Source of the DNA: Chara braunii
Taxonomy: Eukaryota; Streptophyta; Charophyceae; Charales; Characeae
DNA: 46,516 nt
Assembly (NCBI GenBank): GCA_003427395.1
Contig: BFEA01000457.1
Coordinates: 761,231-807,746 of the forward strand
Direction of reading: 5' to 3'
Shown: one piece after another, positions 27,750-37,841 of the stretch
Numbering within the stretch: the first letter of the stretch is position 1
Layout: every line of letters starts with the position of its first letter
Made by a program: the position numbers and the translations under genes
The notes under the pieces: generated by a model
What the model saw: the letters and a program-made list of their open reading frames with translations, nothing else
Told to the model about the DNA's origin: nothing
Database searches by the model: none

Positions 27750-28679
27750 GCGCAAGTCTGCGGTGTACTGTTACATTGTTGTCGGCCAGAAGGTCGACAA
27801 AAGGGCGTTAACATACAACGATGCACCTTCTGCAATAAGGCGTTTCAGGAGACCCGGTACTACGCAACGAGATACGTCGCCGAGGCACACTATTGCAAGA
27901 AGGTGTCCGACGAATTGTTGTACTAGATTGCGCAAAAATGTGGACACCGCTTCGAGGCCGACCAAATAGAGAGGGTCCGATGGTATGCACAAGAGCGTGG
28001 TCTCGATGTACCGCAGTGTAGTGCAATGGGTGGCGAGGCGGAGCGTCCTACACAGGGCGTGGCCGAGGAAGAGGATACCCGGCGTTCTGAAGAGGGAGGT
28101 GTTGGGAGATATGAGGAGGGTGCGGGTGCTGCGGAGGTGGACGAGGCAGACTTCAAGCTTGAGGTTGGCGTGGTGGAGGGGGGGCAGACGCCGAGGGGAG
28201 AGGGGGGCGTGCATGAGTTCGATCCGGTGACTTGTCAGAGGACGAAGGGCTGGGAGTGGAGCTTCGGGAAGAAGCTCATCCCGCCAGAGCCAGAATGCAC
28301 GTCCAGTTCTTCGAAGACGCCTGCTCCCATAACCTCATGCACGCCGGGTTCTTCGAAGAGGAAGGACGGGGGTGCACATCTTTCTGCCACCAATGCAGGG
28401 AAGAGGCTGCAGCAACAGAAAATGACGGACACGTATGGTGGCAAGTGGATTGGTCAGTGGAGGAAGGCATTCTTTCGCTGGGTGTATTCCAGCGGGATTG
28501 CCTTCAATGCCTTCCGCAACAAGTCGTGGAGGGACCTCCAGCAGGTTGCTCTTCAGCAACCTGGTGGAGCACCTCTTCCCGTGCTTCCCTCCCACAGCGA
28601 GATCGCAAGCATGCGAGCTGTGGAGATCCACCACGAGGAGTTTGCGGATGTGTTGGAGGAGGTGAGGCAGCCATTATAG
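27750..28679 (+). pseudogene. hAT transposase, N-terminal BED and DUF659-like part
   Basis: The frame opens after TAG 27747-27749 with no ATG, so the start is lost. It has a BED-type finger at about 27820-27900 (RCTFCNKAFQ, then EAHYCKKVSDEL), a TAG at 27924-27926, and then an acidic linker. From about 28410 it has KMTDTYGGKWIGQWRKAFFR, WVYSSGIAFNAFRNKSW and LPSHSEIASMRA, the start of the DUF659-type hAT catalytic region. The frame ends VLEEVRQPL with TAG at 28677-28679. It would bind the transposon ends and cut them, but it is broken. Confidence 0.8.
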
Positions 28680-29020
28680 GTGAGTGACACTGTCGGCGCG
28701 AATACCCTTACAAGGTTTGATTTTGGGCGTTGGCCGCGCGTACCCCCTATGCTACAGCGAACGAGAAACGCCCTCGGCTGGTCCACCTCTGCAATTGCAT
28801 ACGAAAAACCTTCACATGTGGTTCAGTAGCTCGGCGGGGATACGCCCACCTAAGGGATGGTGACAGCTCCTTTAGGTGGAGGTAGCGGTGCCTCGCGTGA
28901 CCCTGTCCTGTCGTAGGAGCTCGCGAGAGGTACGGCTGGCGCACTCGGCCGGAGCGGCAAACGCTCTCCGCGACAAGTCCTGCCAAATCGTGCGTGACGC
29001 GGCCGGTAGGGTCCCCGTGA
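28680..29020 (+). other. Interruption of the hAT gene: intron or insertion
   Basis: About 340 bases separate two pieces of the transposase that should be nearly adjacent. It starts GTGAGT, a good splice donor, directly after the TAG. No convincing acceptor can be fixed; the downstream frame opens at 29021 after TGA. It has no coding content. Confidence 0.5.
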
Positions 29021-30267
29021 CGGACCGATGCGCTCGATAGCGCCACCCTCCTCTCTGACGAGAGGAAGTCACGAAACGGGCGACTGATCGTGAACTTCCT
29101 TGCAGCTGGGTCTCGAGGGGTCGTCATGTACATGACGATCAACCGAGAGGGCGAGCCGGACGATGAGACGCGTGTCCTCCTGAGATTGATCACCATCTTT
29201 CACGGTTTCAGGTTCGGTGGCCCACAACGGGTCAATGCTATATGCACTGACTCCGCCTCTGCGTATGTGGGGGCTGCGAGGGCTTTGGCCTCGGCAGCTA
29301 TGCCCCCTGAGCTGAGGAGGATCACTTGGCTCCCGTGCTGCGTCCATGTCTGCAACAAGTTGTTGTCAGACATTGGCACGATCTGGACCTCTTTCATGGA
29401 CACGATCACGCATGCCCAACTTATGGTGGTGTTTTTCAAAACCCACCAGGCCGCTCTCAGCTTCTTTCGAAAGCGCAGCGGGGCGTTGGGGCTCGCGCAT
29501 GCGAGATGGGATTTGCGTCCGTGTACTCCATGTAGGAGAGGCTGCTCGCTCTTCAGGATCGTTTGCAGGGCATGATGACAGCAGAGGACGGGCGAGCTTG
29601 GGCTAGGATCTAATGGTCCCCCGATGTCCGCGACAGGGCGCGTTGGGTGTGCCGAGAGATCAGGTGGTCCCCTTCGTGGGAGAGGATGCGTGCCATCAAG
29701 CACGTCATGGATCCCGTCATGGACTTGCTGAGGCAGATGGACAGTGGCAGGCAGTTCATGTCCCTCGTTGTAGAGTGGACTCGGGATCTTGCACGCCTTG
29801 TGCGGGACGCTTGCATCCCTCTTGGCCAGTCCTTTTCTGACCGTGTCATGAGGCGTGTGCAGGCCCGTATACAGCTAATGATGAAACCTGCACACTGCAC
29901 CTCGTTCTTACTGAACCCCTGTCGCCGGGATGTGCAGTACTTCCCCGCGCAACTCGACCAGTACCACACTTGGCTGGTTCGACAAGCCAAGAGGTATTTG
30001 TTGTCTCAGACGGGCTACGATGAGTCGGGTGGTCATTACCTTGAGGTATGTCGGTAGTTCGAGGACTTTCACATGCAGCAGGGTAGGTATGGGACATGGG
30101 GAGGGGGAAAGGGCCGCGCTCGAGCGTGTAGTTGCAGCGGAGACTGCAAGACGTTGGAGTGTGCATCGTGGTCGTCTCAGTACGGGAGATACGCGCCCAA
30201 TTTACAGCATTGCGCCCTTCGTTTGATGCACATGTGGTCCTACGCCTCTCCAGCGGAGAGGAACTAG
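29021..30267 (+). pseudogene. hAT transposase, catalytic core
   Basis: It begins SATLLSDERKSRNGRLIVNF, then AAGSRGVVMYMTINREGE, VNAICTDSASAYVGAARALA and WLPCCVHVCNKLLSDIGT, the RNase H-like core of DUF659 hAT proteins. A frameshift near 29490 is followed by GFASVYSM. Then come TAG 29533-29535, TAA 29611-29613 and TAG 30055-30057, with DLLRQMDSGRQFM, RRVQARIQLMMKPAH and QTGYDESGGHYLEV between them. The last part, LMHMWSYASPAERN, begins the hAT dimerisation region and is cut by TAG 30265-30267 in place of Trp. Confidence 0.83.
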
Positions 30268-30737
30268 GCGGTCCACGAGGGCATCCATACGAAGAAGCGC
30301 AATCTGTTGGCCTTCGAGAAGGTCGTTCATCTTGTTGAGATCACCGCAAATGTGCGGTTGATGGAGTATAGACGTGCAGGTTATGGATACGTCCTCCCTT
30401 GGCAGCGAGACGAGGGCATGCTTGACGCTCAGGAGGGATTGGACTTGGAGCCTATGCGCTCGGGGACGAGGAGTGGGATGACGGAGCAGGAGATGGAGGA
30501 GCAGGTTGCCCTCATTACGCGCGATCCTATCGGGTCCTCTGCATCGCCCCCTGTTGAGTCTGTTTCCGGTGCTCGTGCGGCTATCTTCCGCCCATACCCT
30601 AGGGACGATTCCTCTAGGGACGAGAGGGAGACGGAAGCAGCGGACGACCCCATGCTTCCCATCCCGCGTGAGATTGACGAGTTGCACGAGGAGGGCGACG
30701 TGGGTGACGAGAGGACGCACACCCCGCGGGGGGGGGG
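30268..30737 (+). pseudogene. hAT transposase, C-terminal dimerisation segment
   Basis: After the TAG the same frame reads AVHEGIHTKKRNLLAFEKVV, HLVEITANVRLME and GYGYVLPW, which completes the hAT dimerisation motif. An acidic linker (DELHEEGDVGDERTHTPR) leads to a run of ten G at 30728-30737, where the reading frame must change to stay open. A homopolymer sequencing error is possible. Confidence 0.8.
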
Positions 30738-33197
30738 CAGAGCAGGGAGACATAGATATGATGGGGGGCGAGGAGCTCTGGGGATCTTTCAGGGGCACGG
30801 AGGAGAGATCACCCACTACCGCGCAGGAGGATATGCGTCCTCGCACGACCTTGCGGGAGGAGACGCCTGCTCCCATGACTGCGAGTGAGGAGTCGGGTCC
30901 TACCACGACAACGCGGGAGCAGACGACTGTTCCCTCCACCGCGCAGGAGTAGACGCCTGCTCCCACGACCACGCGGGAGCAGACGAGTACTCCCGCGACG
31001 CAGTCCGCACCCTCGTCGCCGTTGCCTCTTTCGCGTCATTCTGCCCCAGCATCCGCTCCGACCGCTCCCGTTCGGCATGATGAGCGTTCACCTGCATCGG
31101 TTGGGAGGAAGGACTTGGGATCCTCGTTGCGCATGCGCGGGCAATGTCAGGCATGATCATTGTTTAGCGTAGCCTGTCAGCTCCTTTTTGGACCCGCATG
31201 CATCGAGGGATTTGGGGGAGGTGGGTGTTCATAGCGGGGCACCACCGGTGGAGGAGAGGGAGAGACGAGCGGAGGAGCACAGAGCCGCCGGAGCGGGCGG
31301 AGTTGAGGATATTCGGGGTATGGAGGAGGAGGTAGCTGGAGCAGTGGGGGGCGTGGTGGAGGTAGATGATGGTGCGCACGTTGAGAGAGAGGAGGCCATG
31401 GCGAGGGTGCATGATGGTGAGCAGGTTGAGAGAGTGGAGGGCGTGCTGTCGTCGGAGGTTGAGAGAAAGCACAACGTGGTGAGGACGCAGGTTGAGAGAG
31501 AGGAGGGTGTGGCAGGGGTAGATGATGGTGATGCGCATGTTGAGATGGAGGAGAATGTGGTGAGGGTAGATGCTGCTGCGTTGGTTGGGGGAGAGGAGGG
31601 CGTGGTAGGGGGGGACGCTGCCCATGGTACAGGAGAGGGAGGCGACCACCATGACTTGATCGTCCAACGTTTCATCGATGACAAGATGGGTCCCGCACTA
31701 GGGGGTTTGACCCTGGGCACGAGGACGGCACTGGGGGTGGCGTCATTTGGGTAGAGGGGGGCTTCAAGGCTGGGGATGGGGGATTTCATGGAGATGTCTT
31801 TGGGAGATCCTCCCAGCTCTTGTCATGTAGAGAGAGAGGATATGGTGCGTGCCCGAGCGGCCGCCGACTACTCCACAGAGAAGATCGAGCAGGCATTCGC
31901 AGGACGCTCCGGGAGAGAGACAGACAAGCTCCAGCAGGGGTGCGAGGAGGTAGGAGAGCAGCCTCAGGAGGAGTGTGAGGATGCACCCGCTGCAGATATC
32001 CCTGGAGGTTGCAGTTCGTTGGTATGGTTCACGGGCCTGCAACTCACGACGACGACCCGGCCAGTTCGACCGTGTGTGCAAGGGTCAGGTCCTGGGGAGG
32101 TGGCATCTGTTCAGGTACCGCCGCTCATAGTCGTGGATTTAGGATCTGAGCCAGCGCTTCAGACACCGGTTAGTGGGCGGCGAGCTCCTCAGGATACAAC
32201 CCGCCCATTGGATTTGGCAGAGCTCGCACGGGCTGCTATGCGTGACGTCACACGGCAGGAGGACACCGACCGTAGCAGACCACTCATGTCGCCTCCTCCT
32301 TCGAGATCATGTCACAGCGATCCCCCCTCGACACCAGTACGTCCGCCCCCCCGCTTACCATCCACGCCCGCGAGACGCAGGGTTCGTAACACGACGGTCA
32401 TAGGGAGCCTCCCTCTTGAATGGTCGCTATTCGGGAGGACGGATATCGACCTGGACTCCACACGTCGGGTCACAGTGCACACTGCATGATGCCAGCCAGG
32501 TTTGGGTGGGGCTGACACCAGGAGGGGTGCGCCGAGGGAGGTCATGGCGGCAGTATCTGAGCCACGACATGTTTGTGGAGGTGGAGAGGCCGGTTCTACC
32601 TTGCAGGCCGCTTTGGCAGCAGCAGCACGTGTTGTGCGTGACCAGACCGCGCGCAAGAGCGGAGCAACTCATCCACGTCCCATGCCTGCGACGGGGGGTG
32701 CCGCATTGGGGGAGTTTTCTAGAGTCGAGCGGTTGGGGATGTTGTGAGGTTCACGTCGTGAGAAGACAGTCGCAGAGGTGACTCAGGTGAGTGCTAGGGT
32801 TGTTCAGGTGAGGACGGGGGCTGACCCTTTGACCATGGTGGAGGACGATCCCGAGACGGAGCCGGCACGTGAGGAGGCTCCACAGGAGGATGACGAGTAC
32901 AGGGACGGCGAGGAGAGTGAAGAGGAGGAGAGCGACAGCAGGGAGGACGACCACTACGACGACAACGAGCCCTTCCCTCCACCACAACGCAATTCTCGTA
33001 GACAACGTCGCTCTAGTAGACGACGCGATGACGTCGATGACCCGTCCCCTCCAGGGCGGCGGGAGACGAGGAGTCGGAGGAGGCGTAGGTCATCCGTTGC
33101 GACAGCGCCGGAGTGAGGGAGTGTTTCATCGACACGCGGCACGGGTGGGGAGAGGCAGAGAGGCAGTGGTAAGGGGAAGGGAGGTCGAGGGTATTGA
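30738..33197 (+). pseudogene. Long low-complexity tail of the hAT gene
   Basis: Three main open stretches in changing frames. From 30738 a repeat of about 13 residues (TLREETPAPMTASEE and variants) runs to about 31010. At 31188-31754 an acidic E/V-rich repeat (HVEREEAMARVHDGEQVERV) ends near IVQRFIDDKMGPALGG. At 31776-32489 DMVRARAAADYSTEKIEQAF leads into a P/R-rich part. At 32778-33116 an acidic EESEEEESDSREDD segment and then RRRRRSS follow; after TGA the frame continues to GKGKGGRGY and TGA 33195-33197. I recall similar tails on Chara hAT proteins, so I treat this as one tail broken by frameshifts. It may instead be separate ORFs. Confidence 0.5.
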
Positions 33198-33604
33198 GAG
33201 CTTCCTTCCCCTTTCACGTCGCCTTTATGTTGTTTGTGCTCAGTGTTCTAACCTTTTTGTACATTGTTTAGGATGATGTACATATAGTTAGGTTTTAGGC
33301 ACTTAGGACCAGTTCATGGAGTTCAGTATGCAGGTAGTGTCGTCGAAAGTGTTTTGGTTTATGTACGGCATTTTCATATTGTTTTTTAGTTATTGGGTTT
33401 TTATTAGAGGTGAGACCTCATTCCGACTCATCATATTACGTAGATATTTGTTAGGGTTTTCTTTTCAGATTTGTTAGTTAGCGGTGTAGGCTGCATCCCA
33501 ACGCTTTACGGCCCCGTACGACTCGGCACGAGTGTCGACGAGTCGCCCACGACACATTTTATCATGCGACATGTATTCCATATTGGACTCGTACATGCGA
33601 CTTC
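33198..33604 (+). other. 3' flank of the hAT gene
   Basis: AT-rich, no frame, no clear polyadenylation signal or terminal inverted repeat. The element's right end could not be placed. Confidence 0.4.
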
Positions 33605-33678
33605 GACATGACTTTTGTATGACATTTCATGACTACTTCAACATGACTTTTGTATGACATTTCATGACTACTTCCATG
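33605..33678. repeat. Tandem duplication (about 37 bp twice)
   Basis: GACATGACTTTTGTATGACA and the following CATTTCATGACTACTTC occur twice in a row with almost no change. Confidence 0.9.
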
Positions 33679-33719
33679 TTCTTCGATGCGTTTATTCTTT
33701 TTTTTTTTTCTTTTTTTTT

Positions 33720-33720
33720 T

Positions 33721-33764
<44 letters not shown>

Positions 33765-33829
33765 NNNNNNNNNNNNNNNNNNNNNNNNNNNNNNNNNNNN
33801 NNNNNNNNNNNNNNNNNNNNNNNNNNNNN
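33720..33829. repeat. (TG)n microsatellite running into a 65-N gap
   Basis: A poly-T run and about 43 bases of TG lead directly to Ns at 33765-33829. The assembly failed in the repeat, so the true length is unknown. Confidence 0.97.
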
Positions 33830-34065
33830 TGGGCAACCCTCCCCCAACAATCACTCAATCATTCAATAAAAATAAATAATTTAACAAATAAATAAATAAA
33901 CCACAAAATGTAAGGAAAAAAAAAAAGCAAAAAAAAACAGATTGGGCGGGGGTTGGGGGCGGGGATTTTGGGTCGGAGGAACTGATTCAACGAGGGGGGG
34001 GGGGGGGTGGTTTGGGTCGGCCGATACATTCAAGCTGAGAAGCAGGCTATCGGCCTATGCAAAAG

Positions 34066-34280
34066 CAGTACTGTCGACGCACCTACCTGGGAGCCCTGCA
34101 CAGATGCAGCAAACAGCCCAAAGTCCGGAGACTAAGGCCGTGCCCAACTGTAAAGGGGCCCCGGCCTGAGACTACAGTATTGTCACGGCACCTACCTGAG
34201 AGCCCTGCACAGATGCAGCAAACAGCCCAAGTCCGGAGACCCAGGCCCTGCCCAACTGTAAAGGGGCCCAGACCCTCAAC
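34066..34280. repeat. Two tandem copies of a 109-bp unit
   Basis: 34066-34174 and 34175-34280 share CACCTACCTG, GAGCCCTGCACAGATGCAGC and GCCCAACTGTAAAGGGGCCC. A 14-G run lies upstream near 33995. No frame is conserved. Confidence 0.88.
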
Positions 34281-35287
34281 TGTAGTCTCGGGCCTGGGCG
34301 CATGGACTGAGGCTCAATCGGAAGCTACTGGAAGCTTCCAGCCAAGCCACACGCTGCATCCAGGAGGCTGCCACTTCCATATAGGAAGTCAGGCAGCCAA
34401 GGCAGGCATGCTGGTCTACGTAGGCAATGCGGGAGTTCTGCTGCGCTACTGCTTGATGCTGCACTGCGGCCAAGGGCGCTGACGGGGCGCGTAGAGGTGA
34501 ACTGGGGCGCTGAAGGCCAGCGGGCCGCAAACAGCCATAGCCGGGCTGCTGGGCACCAGAGGGTAAGAGGGTGATCTGGTGGTCTTCAGGGAAGGATAGG
34601 CGAGTAGAGTAGGCTGGGCGTTGGGCGCCAGACAAAGAGGAGCGACTTTGGATACTGTGTTGGTGTGGCCTATGGGCTTGGACATTGGCTCATAGCTTCA
34701 TTGTATTGCTCTATTTGGATGGATTCTCGGTGCATTTGTGCTCTTTGATTATACACGACTACTCAGATATCTGTGTGATTTCACAACTTGGTTTCTGTAT
34801 ATTGTTCACACTCATATTCCTTTATCGGAGTTGGTCCGTGATTGCCGCTTACCTGGCGCTGGCGACATTGTTACTTGGTGCGCTAACGATGCTTCATGTG
34901 CAGTAAGGATACTTTGGCGCTGGCTTGTTATAGCGGGGCCCAGGTGGAGGGGTCGCCCGCTGGAAGGTTGTGGCGACATCGTGGGAGTTGTGGCAACAGC
35001 GGGTGTATGTATGATGATGAGAGTATGCTGACATGGCACTTTGGCTGAGGTGGCACTGCATTGCATTGTGGGTGGTACCAAGGGTATTGACCGGTCATCG
35101 AAATGCACGTCGGCCCAATTGGTGAGAAATCTCTAGTTGAGGGCAGCTATCTCTAGGTACGTTGTTCCCATTCCTTATCAACCCTCCGAATCTCTTATTA
35201 CCGTGAGGAAGTGAGTCCAATTTCAGTGTCCTCTCTTTGGTAAGGAGTCGTGTACGCTCTATCTTGAGAGACAATATTATTCCCAGT
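34281..35287. other. Unannotated stretch before the chromovirus
   Basis: I see no recognisable gene. A plus-strand frame at 34685-34906 is hydrophobic but has no other support. Confidence 0.4.
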
Positions 35288-35623
35288 TGCAGTGGGCCTC
35301 CATCTGCCCTGGCCTACAGCCAGGGCCTATTTGGCTATTTGCGAGTTCGGCCTGTGGGACCAGGCCGTGGCCTGACCCCACAGGCCGTGTACTGTTCCAG
35401 TCCGGCCCGGTGCCATTGTTGGTACCAGGCCACTCCAGTCCAGTCAGTTAGTCCGCTGGGGGTATAGTTTTTCATCATTCATTATTTTTGCACTTGTTGG
35501 AGTATGTGCGGTGTTGAGTCTGCGTCGGAGCTGCGCTGTCCCTTCCAGCACCATCTTCACTTTCTCCTTCCTCTACCCCTTCGTCTCCATCTCGTCGGAC
35601 TGCCACGATGGCGGTCCGACACA
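35288..35623 (+). repeat. 5' LTR of the chromovirus (336 bp)
   Basis: It starts TGCAGTGGGCCTCC and ends CGACACA. Shared words with the right LTR include GCCAGGGCCTATTTGGCTAT, TTTTTGCACTTGTTGGAGTA and CCTCTACCCCTTCGTCTCC. No clear TATA box. Confidence 0.87.
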
Positions 35624-35624
35624 C

Positions 35625-35642
35625 TGGTATCCGAGTGGGAAC
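35625..35642 (+). promoter_or_regulatory. Primer binding site, initiator tRNA-Met-like
   Basis: TGGTATCCGAGTGGGAAC lies one base after the LTR. The usual plant site is TGGTATCAGAGC, so it is a diverged copy of the tRNA-Met site. Confidence 0.75.
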
Positions 35643-37841
35643 GGTCCCCGTTCTAACCCGCCCTCCCTGCCCCCCCCGCAACAGCGGGAAATTGGTGTAA
35701 TCCCGATACGGGGATTTTCAGGGTGTTCTGGGGCGAAAAACAGCGAAAAACGGCGGAAATAGCAGGAGTGTGGAGAGACGGACACATGGTGAAAAAGGAG
35801 AGAGTCGGCACGACGCGTGCGCGCAAGCGCCAAGGCCAAGGCCACCATACGCGCCCGCACCACGCGCCTACGCTGCCCCGCTGCCCCCCATGCCCTGCTC
35901 CCCGATATCTTGATCTTGGATGATGCTGCTGCCAGGGTTTGAACCTGGGCAGCTGGTGCTCATGCTCGTGCGTGACCAGTGCCTTAACACACTTGCCAAA
36001 GCCACAATATGAGTTGATATTGTGCCTTGCTGCTGTTAAAGAGGTGGCCCAACAACTATTTACCCCCCCCCCCATCGGCAAACCCATTTGCCCCCCCCCC
36101 CCCCCCCCCACCTCGGTCGGTGGGTGCTGTTGCCTGCGCACGTGACTGCCACGTGCTGCCTCGCTGCACTACCACGTGGTAGCTTGCCGTGGACCTTGAA
36201 GACCCCCCTGGTTAGGGGGCTGGACTACAGGAGCATCTGGGTGGCTGATCCAGATCTCATCCCAACCCATATTTTTTTTTCTTCTATTGCAGTGGCATCA
36301 GGCCAGCTGCATCTTCAAGGCCAAGATCCTGTGGATCTTGGTAGTGCTCTGCTCTTGGCCACCCAAGAGCGCGGTATCACCATCCTACCACTAACCCACT
36401 CTCCCAACCTCTTCTCTCTTCCCCCCCATCATCTAATCATTTTTTCTCCCCCCTACCACTACTCTCCACTCCTACCCTCCTCTCCATCCACCCTCTACAA
36501 CCTCTTTCTCTCCTCTCCTCCCCACTCACCATCTTCCGCTAATCTCATCTACCCCTTTCTACCTTTTCTGTATCCTTCTCTCCCATTCTCCCACCCTCCT
36601 CTCTCCCTTCCCTCCCCCAACTACAACCCCATCATCTCCCACTTTACTTTCTCTTTCTCTTCTCACCTATTTCTCTCTTTCTTCATCTCCCCCTTCCCTC
36701 CCCCGACTACAACCCCATCATCTCCCACTTTACTTTCTCTTTCTCTTCTCACCTATTTCTCTTTCTTCATCACTTTTCCACCCCCTCCCCCACCCAACTT
36801 CGAACTTTCTGTTTTTTTTTTTTCTCTTTGATTTAAATTCTTTCTTTTCCTCCAAAAATTTGAATTATCTTATTCCCTACTTCTTTTTTCATTTTTTGAC
36901 TTATTTTAATTTTAATTTTATTTATTCTGAAAATTCGAATTTTTCTGCAACACCTCTACATCTTGCTAGGACTTAGTCTTTTCAGTTGTCGATACATATT
37001 TTGACCCTTTGGGGGTAACGAAGTGCTGCCGAAATATTGTCTTGCCTCCCGACTTTCTTCTTACCGCACATTATGACTCCTTAGGGGTAGCGAAGCGCTG
37101 GCCAAATTTTCCCATTTTACTTGGTCTTTTTCTAGGCGGCACAGTTCGAACCCCTAGGGGTAACGAAATGCTGCCGAAATTTTTAAAAATTTTCAAAACC
37201 TAGTTTCTCTTCACTCTTCTTCACCTCCTTATTTATTTATCAATTTATTTATTTATTTATTATTTATTTATTTTTCTGAAAATTTTAATTTGCGGCATTT
37301 TGAAAGTTAGTGTGCTCCTCTTGCTCTTTCCTTCCTTTTGGCACATTTTTGACCCCATGACGGGTGGGAATATGCTGTCGAAAATTCCAAAAAAATAAAT
37401 ACTCTCTCTCTCCTCACTCTTTATATTTTATTTATTTATTTATTTCTTATTATTTTTTTATTTTATTTTTATCTCAAAAATTCACTGTTTATTTTATTTT
37501 CTCTCCCCCTCCCCTTTATAGTTTTTTTTTTTTTTTCTTGATTAGGTCGCCGCTACCCTCCCTTGACCACCTAAACTACGGTTAGGGTTTTCTTAGGGTT
37601 TTTCTAGGGTTTAGGGTTTTCCTAACCCCCCCCCAGACTCTCCCGCCTCCTCCCGTCGGGCACCCTTGACTCGAATGGCTCCTCTTCCCTCGATCGGATT
37701 CGCACCACCATCTCACGCGCGACCCGCTGGTCACTGGGCGAGCTGACCCACGACTACCCACTCCGTTCTCGTCGTCCCCTCCCTCTCACCGGTGGTCTCT
37801 TGTCCCCATACCACAACCCATATCTCCCCCCACCTCCCACC
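35643..37841 (+). other. Chromovirus leader with C/T-rich and AT-rich repeats
   Basis: There is no gene in these 2.2 kb. Poly-C runs lie at 36062-36070 and 36090-36109. Then comes a C/T-rich block (36400-36830) with an 86-bp tandem duplication near 36608-36780. A repeated motif with GGGGTAACGAAGTGCTGCCG follows at 37011, 37084, 37157 and, weakly, 37357, spaced about 73 bases in the first three. AT-rich DNA lies between them. A 2.2-kb leader is long for a chromovirus. Confidence 0.55.

Noticed and set aside
30202-32656. Long minus-strand frames opposite the hAT tail
   Set aside because: They mirror the GC-rich, biased plus-strand sequence; the plus strand has the recognisable transposase and tail.
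34685-34906. Small hydrophobic plus-strand protein
   Set aside because: A single short AT-rich frame with no promoter, conserved copy or motif.
35288-35623. A third LTR candidate starting further upstream, near 35090
   Set aside because: A CCGGT word at 35092-35096 matches the right flank, but sequence between 35097 and 35287 does not match sequence upstream of 45339, while CCAGT at 35283-35287 directly precedes the shared part.
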